This document shows, piece after piece, positions 43,520-52,695 of a stretch of DNA of 64,000 nt; the first letter of the stretch is position 1; each line of letters opens with the position of its first letter. This DNA comes from Silicimonas sp. (GTDB lineage: Bacteria > Pseudomonadota > Alphaproteobacteria > Rhodobacterales > Rhodobacteraceae). The notes under the pieces were generated by a model. The model was not told the DNA's origin. It did not search any database and saw only the letters and a program-made list of their open reading frames with translations. The DNA lies in contig JAJEFO010000086.1 in assembly GCA_022820365.1 (NCBI GenBank), positions 1 to 64,000 on the forward strand, in the 5' to 3' direction. The position numbers and the translations under genes were made by a program.

Positions 43520-44719
43520 ATGTTCCTGGACCTTCTCATCCGCCGTAATCCGCGTTTCGTGGAAGCCGCAATGGCGCTGCATCAGCGGGGCAGGATTCCT
43601 GCCAACGCGTACGTGCTCGACCTGGATGCGGTCGAACGAAACGCCCGCACTTTCAGGGCAGAGGCGGACAGGCACGGTTTGACCACGTTTGCCATGACAA
43701 AGCAGGTGGGGCGTCACTCGGGGTTCTGTCAGGCGGTGATGCGCGGCGGGATCAGCCGCGCGGTCGCAGTTGACATGCCTTGCGCCGTTGCCTGCCACCG
43801 GGCCGGACTGAAGGTCGGGCATCTGGGCCATCTGGTGCAGGTGCCGCGACACGAGGCCGATTTCGCGGCGGCGAAATTGACGCCGGACTACTGGACGGTG
43901 TTCTCGCACACCAAGGCGCGAGAGGCGGCCGATGCAGCCGCGAAGGCGGGGCGCGAACAGACGCTAATGGCGCGCATCCAGACACCAGGCGACACGTTCT
44001 ATCGAGGCCATGAAGGCGGCTTCGACGCGGAAGACATCGTAGCCGTCGCAGATCACCTGGATGCGCTTGCGGGCGCACGCTTCGCAGGGATCACCACCTT
44101 CCCCGCGCTTCTCTTCGACCAAGAGACACGCAAGGTGGTTCCCACGCCGAACCTGGCCACCTTGAACCGGGCGGCCGAGGCGCTTGCTGCCGCCGGACGC
44201 CCCGGCATCGAGATCAACGCACCCGGCACGACGTCTTCAGCGGTGCTGTCGGCCTTGGCAGAGGCTGGCGCCACGCAAGTCGAACCCGGGAACGGGCTTC
44301 ATGGCACCACGCCGCTGCACGCCGTCGAAGATCTGCCCGAAGACCCCGCAGTCCTCTATCTGACTGAGGTTTCACACAATCACGGCGGGAAGGCCTATTG
44401 CTTCGGAGGCGGGCTCTACATCGACCCGGTCTTCCCCGAATATCAGGTCCGCGCCCTAGTCGGCGGAACCGCGACAACCGACCGCGACGCCCTGCGCGAC
44501 GTGGAAATTCCCGACTACTCCGCAATCGACTACTACGCCATGATCGATGCCGATTCCCGGCCCGGCGACACGGTTGTCTTCGGATTCCGGGGCCAGGCAT
44601 TCGTGACACGCGCACTGGTGGCCGGCATTCAGGGCGTGGCCGACGGCAGCCCGGAAGTCACAAGCATCGAAAACGGCTTCGGCGACACGGTGGCCTGGCC
44701 AGGGACGTACTCGCCATGA
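43520..44719 (+). CDS. YhfX-family PLP-dependent enzyme (alanine-racemase fold)
   Basis: A 399-residue fold-type III PLP enzyme clearly of the E. coli YhfX type: NPRFVEAAMALHQRGRIPAN, AMTKQVGRHSGF (K61 the likely PLP lysine), GHLGHLVQVPRHEADFA, GITTFPALLFDQETRKVVPT and YLTEVSHNHGGKAYCFGGG. The family's biochemical role is not established; fold relatives are amino-acid racemases and D-threonine aldolases. It lies between the transporter permease and ATPase genes and overlaps the latter by ATGA, so it belongs to the same pathway. Likely substrate is a (D-)amino acid released by the M20 or SIS enzyme. Confidence 0.88.
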   Translation: MFLDLLIRRNPRFVEAAMALHQRGRIPANAYVLDLDAVERNARTFRAEADRHGLTTFAMTKQVGRHSGFCQAVMRGGISRAVAVDMPCAVACHRAGLKVGHLGHLVQVPRHEADFAAAKLTPDYWTVFSHTKAREAADAAAKAGREQTLMARIQTPGDTFYRGHEGGFDAEDIVAVADHLDALAGARFAGITTFPALLFDQETRKVVPTPNLATLNRAAEALAAAGRPGIEINAPGTTSSAVLSALAEAGATQVEPGNGLHGTTPLHAVEDLPEDPAVLYLTEVSHNHGGKAYCFGGGLYIDPVFPEYQVRALVGGTATTDRDALRDVEIPDYSAIDYYAMIDADSRPGDTVVFGFRGQAFVTRALVAGIQGVADGSPEVTSIENGFGDTVAWPGTYSP

Positions 44720-45456
44720 CCGCAACGCCAGTCCTGTCTTTGAACAACATTCACAAGGCCTTCGGCGGTGTCGTCGCGATCAAGGACTTTTCGTTGGAGC
44801 TCTTCCCCGGCGAGATTGTCGCCTTGGTCGGCGACAACGGCGCGGGCAAGTCAACGCTGATCGCGATCGTCTCGGGTCTGCACCGTCCGAACTCGGGCGA
44901 GATCCTGCTCGACGGCGAGACGGTGAGTCTCTCCGACGCCAGTTCGGCGCGCTCGCGCGGGATCGAGGTCGTCTACCAGGATCTCGCACTTGCCGACGAA
45001 CAGCCCGTCTTCATGAACATGTTTCTCGGTCGAGAACTGACCCGCAAACCCCTGGGTCTCCTAGACAAGTCGCGGATGCGCCGTGAGACCCAGACGATGC
45101 TGGATCAGCTCGACGTGCACATCCCGTCGGCCGGTTCGAAAATCCGCGACCTCAGCGGTGGCCAGCGTCAAGGCGTCGCCATCGCGCGCGCCACCCACTG
45201 GGCCAGCAAGTTGATTCTCCTGGACGAACCGACCGCGGCACTCGGCGTGGCGGAAACCGCCAAGGTGGAGGAAATCGTCGCCGCGCTCAAGGAGCGCAAC
45301 CTTGCGATCCTGATCGTCAGCCACAGCCTGGACCAGGTCTTTCGCCTGTCTGACCGCATTTGCGTCTTGCGGCGCGGCGTGCAGATCGGTGTCCGCAGCA
45401 CCCCGGAGACCGACAAGAACGAGATCGTGTCAATGATCACCGGGGTTCACGCCTGA
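44716..45456 (+). CDS. Ribose/fructose-type ABC transporter ATPase (single-domain)
   Basis: A 246-residue ATPase with one nucleotide-binding domain, as in FrcA rather than the two-domain RbsA. Walker A GDNGAGKST, Q-loop EVVYQDLALADEQPVFMNMF, signature LSGGQRQGVAIARA, Walker B ILLDEPTAALG and switch SHSLDQVF. The start overlaps the YhfX-like gene (ATGA) and the stop overlaps the SIS gene (TGATG). Completes the importer formed with the binding protein and permease. Confidence 0.93.
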   Translation: MTATPVLSLNNIHKAFGGVVAIKDFSLELFPGEIVALVGDNGAGKSTLIAIVSGLHRPNSGEILLDGETVSLSDASSARSRGIEVVYQDLALADEQPVFMNMFLGRELTRKPLGLLDKSRMRRETQTMLDQLDVHIPSAGSKIRDLSGGQRQGVAIARATHWASKLILLDEPTAALGVAETAKVEEIVAALKERNLAILIVSHSLDQVFRLSDRICVLRRGVQIGVRSTPETDKNEIVSMITGVHA

Positions 45457-46478
45457 TGTCCCGGACCACCCTCATGGCCGCCGAAATTGCCGAAATTCCT
45501 GCAGTCATCGCTCGGCAGCTTGATGCCCTGGACACATACCTCGATACAGGCCGTCGCTTGCGCCAAGATGGTACGCGCGGTTTGGTCACCTGCGGTCGCG
45601 GAACATCCGACCATGCGGCGACCTTCTTCAAATACCTCATGGAAACGAAGGCCGGCCTGCCCGTCGCTTCCATCGGACCTTCGGTTGCCACTGTCTATGG
45701 TTCCAGGCTGCGGCTTGACGGGTTTGCCTGCCTGACCTTCTCGCAATCCGGCGGAAGCCCTGATCTTGCCGCCTTGCAGCAAGCGGCAAAGGACGGTGGT
45801 GCGCAAACGACGGCTGTCCTCAACGTCCTGGACAGCCCTGTCGGCGACGGTGCCGATCTTGTCCTTCCCGTGCTTGCCGGTCCCGAACGCGCAGTCGCCG
45901 CTACCAAGTCGTTCGTCGGCATGATGGTCGCATCGCTGGCCATCGTCGCAGGTTACCTGAACGACGGCGAATTGATCGTCGCCTTGAAGACACTGCCCGA
46001 CCTTGCGCAGGACGCGCTGGGTCGGAACTGGTCACATGCCGGCCCACCCTTGGCGCGCGCGAATTCCCTTTATTGTGTCGGTCGGGGCCTGAACATGGCA
46101 GTCGCGGCGGAAGCGGCACTCAAGCTGAAGGAAACCTGTCACCTCCACGCGGAAGCATGTTCCGCGGCCGAACTGTTTCACGGGCCGGTGGCAATCGCGG
46201 ATGGATCATTCGGAGCGTTGGTCTTCGGTGCCCGCGGCAGGGCCAAAAGATCAATAGATGCATCCGTTGCCCGGCTAAGGGAACGTGGGGTCCGTGTCTG
46301 CAGGGTTGAGTCCGGCTCAGGCAATGGCTCGCTAAGCACGCCAGCGACGGAACACGAGACGCTCGAACCGGTGCTTCAGGCGATTGCGTTCTACAAGTTT
46401 GCGGAGGGTCTGGCTGTCAATCTGGGGGAAGACCCCGACGCGCCGCCGGGCTTGAAGAAAGTGACGGAAACGGTCTGA
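45456..46478 (+). CDS. SIS-domain sugar-phosphate enzyme (GlmS-isomerase-like, no glutaminase)
   Basis: A 340-residue double-SIS protein equivalent to the isomerase half of GlmS. Motifs: CGRGTSDHAATFFKYLMET, SQSGGSPDL, LAGPERAVAATKSF, VGRGLNMAVAAEAALKLKET and HAEACSAAELFHGPVAI. With no glutaminase domain it should act as an amino-sugar-phosphate deaminase (AgaS/GlmD type) or a deglycase of sugar-amine adducts (FrlB type). Last gene of the module. Together with the M20 and YhfX-like enzymes it points to a substrate that joins a sugar with an amino compound. Confidence 0.88.
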   Translation: MSRTTLMAAEIAEIPAVIARQLDALDTYLDTGRRLRQDGTRGLVTCGRGTSDHAATFFKYLMETKAGLPVASIGPSVATVYGSRLRLDGFACLTFSQSGGSPDLAALQQAAKDGGAQTTAVLNVLDSPVGDGADLVLPVLAGPERAVAATKSFVGMMVASLAIVAGYLNDGELIVALKTLPDLAQDALGRNWSHAGPPLARANSLYCVGRGLNMAVAAEAALKLKETCHLHAEACSAAELFHGPVAIADGSFGALVFGARGRAKRSIDASVARLRERGVRVCRVESGSGNGSLSTPATEHETLEPVLQAIAFYKFAEGLAVNLGEDPDAPPGLKKVTETV

Positions 46479-46570
46479 AGCTCCACGAATTGGACGTCGA
46501 TTTTGGAACGGTCCGGATCGGCCACTGTTGCGTCTGCCGTAAACGGAGTTCCGTCCCGTTCCGGCAGTTC

Positions 46571-47014
46571 TCACGCATCGGTGTCGAGCCAGATCGTGAC
46601 CGGGCCATCATTCGTGAGGCCGACCTTCATTTCGGCACCGAAACGGCCTTCCGCGACCTGAACGCCGAGATTCCGAATGTCGGCAGCAAATTCCGCAACC
46701 CTCGCCTCCCCTTCCGCCGGCGGTGCGGCGGAAGAGAAGCCCGGTCGATTGCCGCGAGACGTGTCCGCGGCCAGCGTGAACTGGGAAACGACCAGCGCCT
46801 CGCCCCCGACATTCAGAAGCGAGCGGTTCATGCGACCTTCGTCGTCCGAAAAAATTCGGAGCTTTGCGACCTTTGCCGCGAGCTTCGAAACGACCTCGGG
46901 CGGATCGCCCGCCATGGCGCAGGCCAAAACAAGCAGGCCAGGGCCAATTTTCCCGACGACCTCGCCGTCGACGGTCACGCTTGCGCAGCTGACACGCTGG
47001 ACAAGAGCACGCAT
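46571..47014 (-). CDS. dtd: D-aminoacyl-tRNA deacylase
   Basis: A 147-residue editing enzyme that removes D-amino acids and glycine from tRNA. The catalytic [20 protein letters not shown] block and the cross-subunit [11 protein letters not shown] block are intact. It lies 52 bases downstream of pyrH on the same strand and converges on the SIS gene. Its position directly next to a YhfX-like (possible D-amino-acid) enzyme may be chance. Confidence 0.96.
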   Translation of the reverse strand: MRALVQRVSCASVTVDGEVVGKIGPGLLVLACAMAGDPPEVVSKLAAKVAKLRIFSDDEGRMNRSLLNVGGEALVVSQFTLAADTSRGNRPGFSSAAPPAEGEARVAEFAADIRNLGVQVAEGRFGAEMKVGLTNDGPVTIWLDTDA

Positions 47015-47065
47015 GCGCGGACCCTCAAGCCCGGAACAGGACAGCGGCTGCGGGATTCAAGCCAC

Positions 47066-47797
47066 TCACGCCCGGTCCTGGACGATCGTGTAGGTCCCCT
47101 CGCCCGAGAGAATGCCTCGAAACCCGCCCGGCTCGTCGAGAGAAAACACGATGATCGGAAGCCCGTTGTCGCGCGCAAGCGCGACGGCGGAAGCGTCCAT
47201 GACCTTCAGGTTCTTCGCCAGAACGTCGTCGTAGCTGATCTTGTCGTATCGCCTGGCGTCCGAATGCTTGGCGGGATCCTTGTCGTAGACGCCGTCAACC
47301 AAGGTTCCCTTGAAGATTGCCTGGCACGACATTTCCGTTGCGCGCAGCGTCGCCGCGGTATCGGTGGTAAAGTACGGATTGCCGGTGCCTGCGGCGAATA
47401 TGCAGACCCTCTTCTTCTCGAGGTGCCTGACGGCCCGCCTGCGAATGTAGGGCTCCGCGACCTCGTCCATGCGAATCGCCGAAATCACCCTGGTGTGGAT
47501 GCCAAGCACCTCCAGCGCGGACTGCATGGCCAGGGCGTTCATGACCGTGGCAAGCATGCCCATGTAATCTGCAGTTGTCCGCTCCATTCCCTGGGCTGAG
47601 CCTTGCAGTCCCCGGAAAATGTTGCCGCCGCCGATCACCATGCACACTTCGGCACCAAGCTCGTGTACCGAACTCACTTCCTCGGCGATTTTCGCAACGG
47701 TCGGCGGATGAAGCCCGAATCCTTGATCGCCCATCAGCGCCTCGCCGGATATCTTCAGCAGCACGCGGGAATAGGCGGGATCGTTGGGCTTGCTCAT
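47066..47797 (-). CDS. pyrH: UMP kinase
   Basis: Makes UDP from UMP, 243 residues. Blocks: [54 protein letters not shown] and [14 protein letters not shown]. The ATG at 47795-47797 has GAGG nine bases upstream; the longer open frame is antisense to miaA. The usual downstream partner frr is 8.7 kb away, so the normal pyrH-frr link is broken here. Confidence 0.97.
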   Translation of the reverse strand: MSKPNDPAYSRVLLKISGEALMGDQGFGLHPPTVAKIAEEVSSVHELGAEVCMVIGGGNIFRGLQGSAQGMERTTADYMGMLATVMNALAMQSALEVLGIHTRVISAIRMDEVAEPYIRRRAVRHLEKKRVCIFAAGTGNPYFTTDTAATLRATEMSCQAIFKGTLVDGVYDKDPAKHSDARRYDKISYDDVLAKNLKVMDASAVALARDNGLPIIVFSLDEPGGFRGILSGEGTYTIVQDRA

Positions 47798-47840
47798 GTT
47801 GCTTGTCCTCGCGTGCTCTCGCTTTGCTTCGGGCGCGAAA

Positions 47841-48773
47841 ATGTCCGAAAACTCCGGAATGTTCAACGAGGGATCACTGAGCGGCATCCTGGACCGGATC
47901 GACCCGGATCGTCCGGTCCTGATCACTGGCCCGACCGCAAGCGGAAAGTCAGCGCTTGCAATGGCAATCGCGGCACGAACCGGAGGGCCGGTCATCAACG
48001 CCGACGCCATGCAGGTCTTTGCCGACTGGCGAATTCTCACTGCCAGGCCTTCAGCTGAAGCCGAGTCAAGGGTGCCGCATGCGCTCTACGGCCACGTGCC
48101 AGGCCACCTCGAATACTCCGTGGGAAGATGGCTCCGCGATCTTGCACCGCTTCTTGGCGGCCCGACGCCCGTGATCGTCGGGGGCACGGGCCTTTACTTC
48201 ACCGCCCTGACCGAGGGACTGGCCCCGATTCCCGAGATCCCAGATGAAGTGCGGCGCAACGCGATGAAACGAGTCGCTTCGGAAGGCATCGACGCGCTTC
48301 TGCGCGAACTGGATCCCGGAACCAGGGCGCGAATCGATGAGCGCAACCCCATGCGCGTTCAGCGCGCGTGGGAAGTGCTGACGGCGACCGGTCGCGGGCT
48401 GGCCGCGTGGCAGGACGAAACAGCCCCTGCGCTCCTGCCGCTGTCCAGTGCGACGACGATTCTCGTCGACACGCCAAAGGACTGGCTCAATGAGCAAATC
48501 GAGAGGCGCTTCGCGCAGATGCTCTCGAACGGCCTACTTGACGAAGTGCGCGCAAACGCGCCCGCCTGGCATCCCGCTCGCCCGTCGGCGAAAGCCATCG
48601 GCGCTGCGGAACTGATTGCGCACGTGCGCGGAGAGAAGTCACTGGACGATGCGCGCATGGCGGCCATCGTAGCCACGAGGCAGTTCGCGAAGCGTCAGCG
48701 CAGCTGGTTTCGCAGCCGAATGTCAGGGTGGCAAACCATGCGCCTGCCGTCCGGGACGGGTGCCAATGCCTGA
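47841..48773 (+). CDS. miaA: tRNA dimethylallyltransferase MiaA
   Basis: Adds the isopentenyl group to A37 of tRNAs reading UNN codons. 310 residues from the ATG at 47841; an ATG at 47859 is also possible. P-loop [13 protein letters not shown], substrate motif [32 protein letters not shown] and [13 protein letters not shown] are present; [12 protein letters not shown] is the tRNA-binding end. It uses the isoprenoid pool fed by dxr nearby. Divergent from pyrH. Confidence 0.96.
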   Translation: MSENSGMFNEGSLSGILDRIDPDRPVLITGPTASGKSALAMAIAARTGGPVINADAMQVFADWRILTARPSAEAESRVPHALYGHVPGHLEYSVGRWLRDLAPLLGGPTPVIVGGTGLYFTALTEGLAPIPEIPDEVRRNAMKRVASEGIDALLRELDPGTRARIDERNPMRVQRAWEVLTATGRGLAAWQDETAPALLPLSSATTILVDTPKDWLNEQIERRFAQMLSNGLLDEVRANAPAWHPARPSAKAIGAAELIAHVRGEKSLDDARMAAIVATRQFAKRQRSWFRSRMSGWQTMRLPSGTGANA

Positions 48774-48821
48774 AGGCGGCATTGCTGCCGCTCGGGCAAC
48801 CACCGCATTGCCTGGCTGCGT

Positions 48822-49853
48822 TCAATTTGCCTTGAGGTACGCCACAAGTATGTCCCGCGCAGCCTGCAGGTCGCTCTTTTCGACCATTTCCGTCACGGTG
48901 TGGATGTATCTTGTGCCGACCACGATCCCAACGGCGCGGGCACCGGATGCCGCTTGCTGCGCGGCGGCTCCGTCCTGCCCTCCCGAGCGCAGCATGGTGC
49001 GCTGGTAGGGAATCTTCTCCTTCTCGGCCAGAGCCGCAAATTCCTCCGCAAGCGCCTTGTCGGCGATGAAGGAACCGTCTCGCAGATGCAGGCCGAACCC
49101 CTTGCCCTGCTCCGTCGTGCGATCCTGCTCAGGCACGCCTGGCGTATCACAGGCAAGCGTCGTGTCGATTCCGATGCCGATGTCGGGCTTAACCCGAAAC
49201 GCCGCGGTCCGCGCACCCCTGAGCCCCACTTCCTCTTGCGTCGTGAAGACCACATGGATCTCGGACCTGGTCTTGAACTTCCCTAGCCCGCGCACCGCCT
49301 CGATGCCGAGCCAGCAAGCAATCCGGTTGTCGAGCGCCTTCGAAACCACCTTGTCGCCGAGTTCGAGAAACGGCTCGTCCATCACGACCATGTCGCCGAC
49401 CTTGACGACGTCCTTGGCTCGCTTGCCTAGGCCTGTATCAACGAAGAACTCGTGAGGCTGCGGAATCTTCTTCCTGTCCTCGGGAGAGGATATGTGAACC
49501 GGCCGTCCGCCCGGGTTCATGACAGCCTTGAGATCTTCCTCGCCCGTGCAGACGAGAACCCTGCGCGAGAACAGGTTCCTGGGATCGAACCCGCCCAATG
49601 TCTGGAGATACAGGTACCCCCCTTTCGAGATGTGGCTCACCAGGAACCCGATCTCGTCCATGTGACAGAGTAGCATGATCTTCTTCGGGTTCTTCGACTT
49701 GCCCCTCCTGACGCAATGCAGCGACCCCATGGAATCGGTGTTCACCTCGTCAAAGAGCGGCTTGGCCTCCTGTTCGATCTTGCCGCGTACGCGTTCCTCA
49801 TGGCCCGGCACGCCGGGGGTTTCGCACAAGGACTTGAGAAGTGTTATGTTCAT
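48822..49853 (-). CDS. M42-family metalloaminopeptidase
   Basis: A 343-residue cytoplasmic aminopeptidase of the tetrahedral TET/FrvX type. The zinc ligands and catalytic residues are visible: H and D in LLCHMDEIGF, D in KALDNRIACW, the EE pair in FTTQEEVGLRGA, D in GIGIDTTLACD and the late H in GTRYIHTVTEMV. Start at the ATG at 49851-49853; the upstream open frame has no support. Convergent with miaA. Substrates are likely short peptides with acidic or neutral N-termini. Confidence 0.9.
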   Translation of the reverse strand: MNITLLKSLCETPGVPGHEERVRGKIEQEAKPLFDEVNTDSMGSLHCVRRGKSKNPKKIMLLCHMDEIGFLVSHISKGGYLYLQTLGGFDPRNLFSRRVLVCTGEEDLKAVMNPGGRPVHISSPEDRKKIPQPHEFFVDTGLGKRAKDVVKVGDMVVMDEPFLELGDKVVSKALDNRIACWLGIEAVRGLGKFKTRSEIHVVFTTQEEVGLRGARTAAFRVKPDIGIGIDTTLACDTPGVPEQDRTTEQGKGFGLHLRDGSFIADKALAEEFAALAEKEKIPYQRTMLRSGGQDGAAAQQAASGARAVGIVVGTRYIHTVTEMVEKSDLQAARDILVAYLKAN

Positions 49854-49982
49854 GAGCCTGCTTTCATTTTGGTCAAAGCGATCAAATTGTGAATCGAGCG
49901 ATTTGCAAGCACTTTCACGAATGCAGCAAGCCCGGACTTTCCAGCGCGGCGTCCATGGCGCAGCGCGACGCAAACCGGTGCA

Positions 49983-51764
49983 TCAAAGCGGCCAGAAGAA
50001 CGGGATCAGCAGCGATGCGAAAATGCCCGTCGAGAGGTTCAGCGGAATGCCGACCCGGAGGAAGTCCGTGAACCTGTAGCCGCCGGGCCCGTAGACCATC
50101 ATGTTGGTCTGGTAGCTGATTGGCGTGGCGAACGTGGCGGAAGCGGCGATCATCACAGCGATGACGAGAGGGCGCGGATCCACCCCGATGGAATACGCGA
50201 GCCCGATGGCAACCGGCGTCACGACCACGGCCACCGCGTGGTTTATTGTCTCCGACAGGACCGAGGTCACCAGGTAGATCGCCCAGACGATGAGGAACGG
50301 AGGAAGCGCCGCGACGAACGGCTCGATGGCAGAGACGATAAGCTGAATCGCGCCCGAGGTCTCGATCGCGGTGGCAACGGCAAGCATTGCAAAGATCAGG
50401 CCGAGAAGCCGGCCGTCTATGGTCGAGAATGCCTCGTCCGCATCAATGCAGCGGGTCAGCAGCACGACCGCCACTGCAACCATGGCGAGAAGCAGGATCG
50501 GCGCGGCGCCGATTGCCGCAAAGGCCACGATGCCTGCAAGCGTGCCAAGCGCCAGCGGCGCGTGCCCGCGCCTGAACGCCCGCGCCGTCGGCTCGGACAC
50601 GTTGACAAGGCCGGTGTCGCTGGCCAGCCGGGCAATGTCTTCGGCGGCCCCTTCCAGAAGCAAGGTGTCGCCAACCCGGATCACGAGATCGTCGAGCTGC
50701 CGGCCAATGTTCTCGTTCCTGCGGTGGACCGCCAATGGATAGACCCCGTAGCGTCGCCGCAGCCTGAGATCCCCGAGCGAGCGTCCAACCAGGGTCGCTT
50801 GCGGCGTAATCAGGACTTCGACCGTCGAGGTCTTCCGTGACGAGAGCTTTTCGGCCAGCCGCACGTCCGGGTTGTCCTTGAGTCCAAGCAGTTCCTCCAT
50901 CTGGGTGCGAACCACGACGCGGTCCCCAGCCTGCAGGCGAACGACATCCAGCTCCCGCCGGAGCGACGCGTCCCCCCGGAGAACATCGATCAGCCTGACT
51001 CCGCCTCGCTTGAAGAGATCAACCTTGGTCACTGCCTGTCCAATCAGCGCACTGTCCTCGGGAAGCGCGATCTCCGTGAAGAACTTCATCTTTGACTTGT
51101 CGCCAAGAAGCGTCCCCATGCTCGCGCGATCCGGCAAAAGGCGTGGCCCCAGGAAACGCAGGTAGATGCCGCCCCAGACGACCAGGATGACCGCCACGGG
51201 GGTCACCTCGAAGATGGTGAAGGGCTCCATTCCGCCTGCCCGCGCAACGCCGTCAACGAGAAGGTTCGTCGACGTGCCGATCAGCGTGCAGGTACCGCCG
51301 AAGATCGCCATGTAGGAAAGCGGGATGAGCAGCTTGGACGACGAAATCTTCAGCTTCCGCGCCAGCTGCACGAAGACCGGGATCATCACGAGGACGACGG
51401 GCGTGTTGTTGACGAAGGCCGAGGCGACAACAACGAGGGCCATGAGCGCGCCAATCGCCATGGCCGGACTGTCGTCTGCCTTGGACTCGGCGAGTCTCGT
51501 GAACCATTCCAGCGCGCCTGTCCTCACAAGGGCGCCCATCACGATGAACATGGCCGCGATCGTCCATGGCGCCGGGTTGGCGAGGACATGAACCGCCTCT
51601 TCGTAAGGAAGCAGGCCGAGCACCAGGAGCGCTCCCGCTCCAGCGATGGCTGTGACCTCCGGCGGGTAGACTTCACGAATGAACAGCGCGAACATCACGG
51701 CCACGACCACGAGCGTCACGATCGCGGGCGCGTCCGGGTGCAGACTTGCGAGTGCTACCATCAT
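49983..51764 (-). CDS. SLC13-family transporter with two TrkA-C (RCK-C) domains
   Basis: A 593-residue inner-membrane carrier of the divalent-anion:Na+ symporter class. The N- and C-terminal membrane halves each have several helices with the SLC13 motifs NNTPVVLVMIPV and LIGTSTNLLVDG, and a C-terminal counterpart ATFATPISYQTNMMVYGPGG. Between them, about residues 210-380, are two cytoplasmic TrkA-C domains (SALIGQAVTKVDLFKRGGVR and LVGRSLGDLRLRRRYGVYPL). Substrate may be sulfate, a dicarboxylate or another anion. The start overlaps the stop of the EamA gene (ATGA at 51761-51764). Confidence 0.92.
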   Translation of the reverse strand: MMVALASLHPDAPAIVTLVVVAVMFALFIREVYPPEVTAIAGAGALLVLGLLPYEEAVHVLANPAPWTIAAMFIVMGALVRTGALEWFTRLAESKADDSPAMAIGALMALVVVASAFVNNTPVVLVMIPVFVQLARKLKISSSKLLIPLSYMAIFGGTCTLIGTSTNLLVDGVARAGGMEPFTIFEVTPVAVILVVWGGIYLRFLGPRLLPDRASMGTLLGDKSKMKFFTEIALPEDSALIGQAVTKVDLFKRGGVRLIDVLRGDASLRRELDVVRLQAGDRVVVRTQMEELLGLKDNPDVRLAEKLSSRKTSTVEVLITPQATLVGRSLGDLRLRRRYGVYPLAVHRRNENIGRQLDDLVIRVGDTLLLEGAAEDIARLASDTGLVNVSEPTARAFRRGHAPLALGTLAGIVAFAAIGAAPILLLAMVAVAVVLLTRCIDADEAFSTIDGRLLGLIFAMLAVATAIETSGAIQLIVSAIEPFVAALPPFLIVWAIYLVTSVLSETINHAVAVVVTPVAIGLAYSIGVDPRPLVIAVMIAASATFATPISYQTNMMVYGPGGYRFTDFLRVGIPLNLSTGIFASLLIPFFWPL

Positions 51765-52690
51765 TGCCGATTTTCCCCGCTTTCCGGCTTTCCCGCAAGC
51801 GCCCCGGCTCCCGGACCCGGCTGGACGAGGAATACTCCCACCAGCATCAGGCATATGGCGGCCCAGATCCAGCCAGAATAGATCTCGCCCAGAATCAACA
51901 TCGCCCAGAGGACGCCGAACCCGGTGACGAGGTAGCTCACCTGGACTGCAAACAGAGCGCCGGCCCTCCCGACCATCCAGACATAGAGGCAGTAGGCCAC
52001 CACGTGAACAAGCGAGACTGCAAGAAGCGCCATGTCCGGCAGTGCCCAAGGCGGCCTCGGGTCGATGAACTGTCCGGTCGCCTGCGCAAGCGGGAAGGTG
52101 ATCGCGGAACCAAACACCAGGGCGCCAAAGAGCGCGTCCACCGGATCGAGTCCCGCCGTGCCCCACTTTGCGATCAGGTTGCTTTCGAGCCCGTAGAAGA
52201 ATGGCGCGATCAGCGCGAGCGGCACGAAGGCGACCATTGCACGCTCGGGAAGGCTCGCTTCCGGACCCACGATCAGGAGCACGCCCGCAAGACCCAGGCA
52301 CAGGCCAAGCAGCCGGGTCAGCACGAAACGCTCGATCCCGAAGGCAAGGGCAATCGGGAAAGCGAACATCGGCACGAACGACAACAGGACTGACACGAGG
52401 CCGGCCGGCAGGTGCCGAATTGCCTCGTAGCTCGCAGAGTTCGGGATGACCGTGCCGACCAGTGCGAGCTGGAGATAGACGAAGAGAGCCGGGGCGTCCC
52501 AGCGGATCCGTCGGCGGCGAACGGCCTGCAGAATGCCCAGCACAACTGCTCCGATCGTCATTTGCCAGAAGACCAGCCCGAACTGACGGTAGCCCTCGCT
52601 CACGGCGATCTTGGCCAGGGGCTGGGTCAATCCCCAGCCTGCACCGGCAAGCAGCAACGCCAGAAGCGGCAAGATCAGGTTGCGGAGCAT
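51761..52690 (-). CDS. EamA/DMT-family transporter
   Basis: A 309-residue protein with ten membrane helices in two EamA repeats (first about 5-140, second about 150-290). Motifs such as GWGLTQPLAKIAVSEG at the start of repeat one and NLIAKWGTAGLDPVDALFGA in repeat two fit the drug/metabolite transporter superfamily. I use the ATG at 52688-52690 rather than the TTG one codon earlier. Five bases after ymdB and coupled to the SLC13 gene. Substrate unknown. Confidence 0.88.
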   Translation of the reverse strand: MLRNLILPLLALLLAGAGWGLTQPLAKIAVSEGYRQFGLVFWQMTIGAVVLGILQAVRRRRIRWDAPALFVYLQLALVGTVIPNSASYEAIRHLPAGLVSVLLSFVPMFAFPIALAFGIERFVLTRLLGLCLGLAGVLLIVGPEASLPERAMVAFVPLALIAPFFYGLESNLIAKWGTAGLDPVDALFGALVFGSAITFPLAQATGQFIDPRPPWALPDMALLAVSLVHVVAYCLYVWMVGRAGALFAVQVSYLVTGFGVLWAMLILGEIYSGWIWAAICLMLVGVFLVQPGPGAGALAGKPESGENRQ

Positions 52691-52695
52691 CAACC

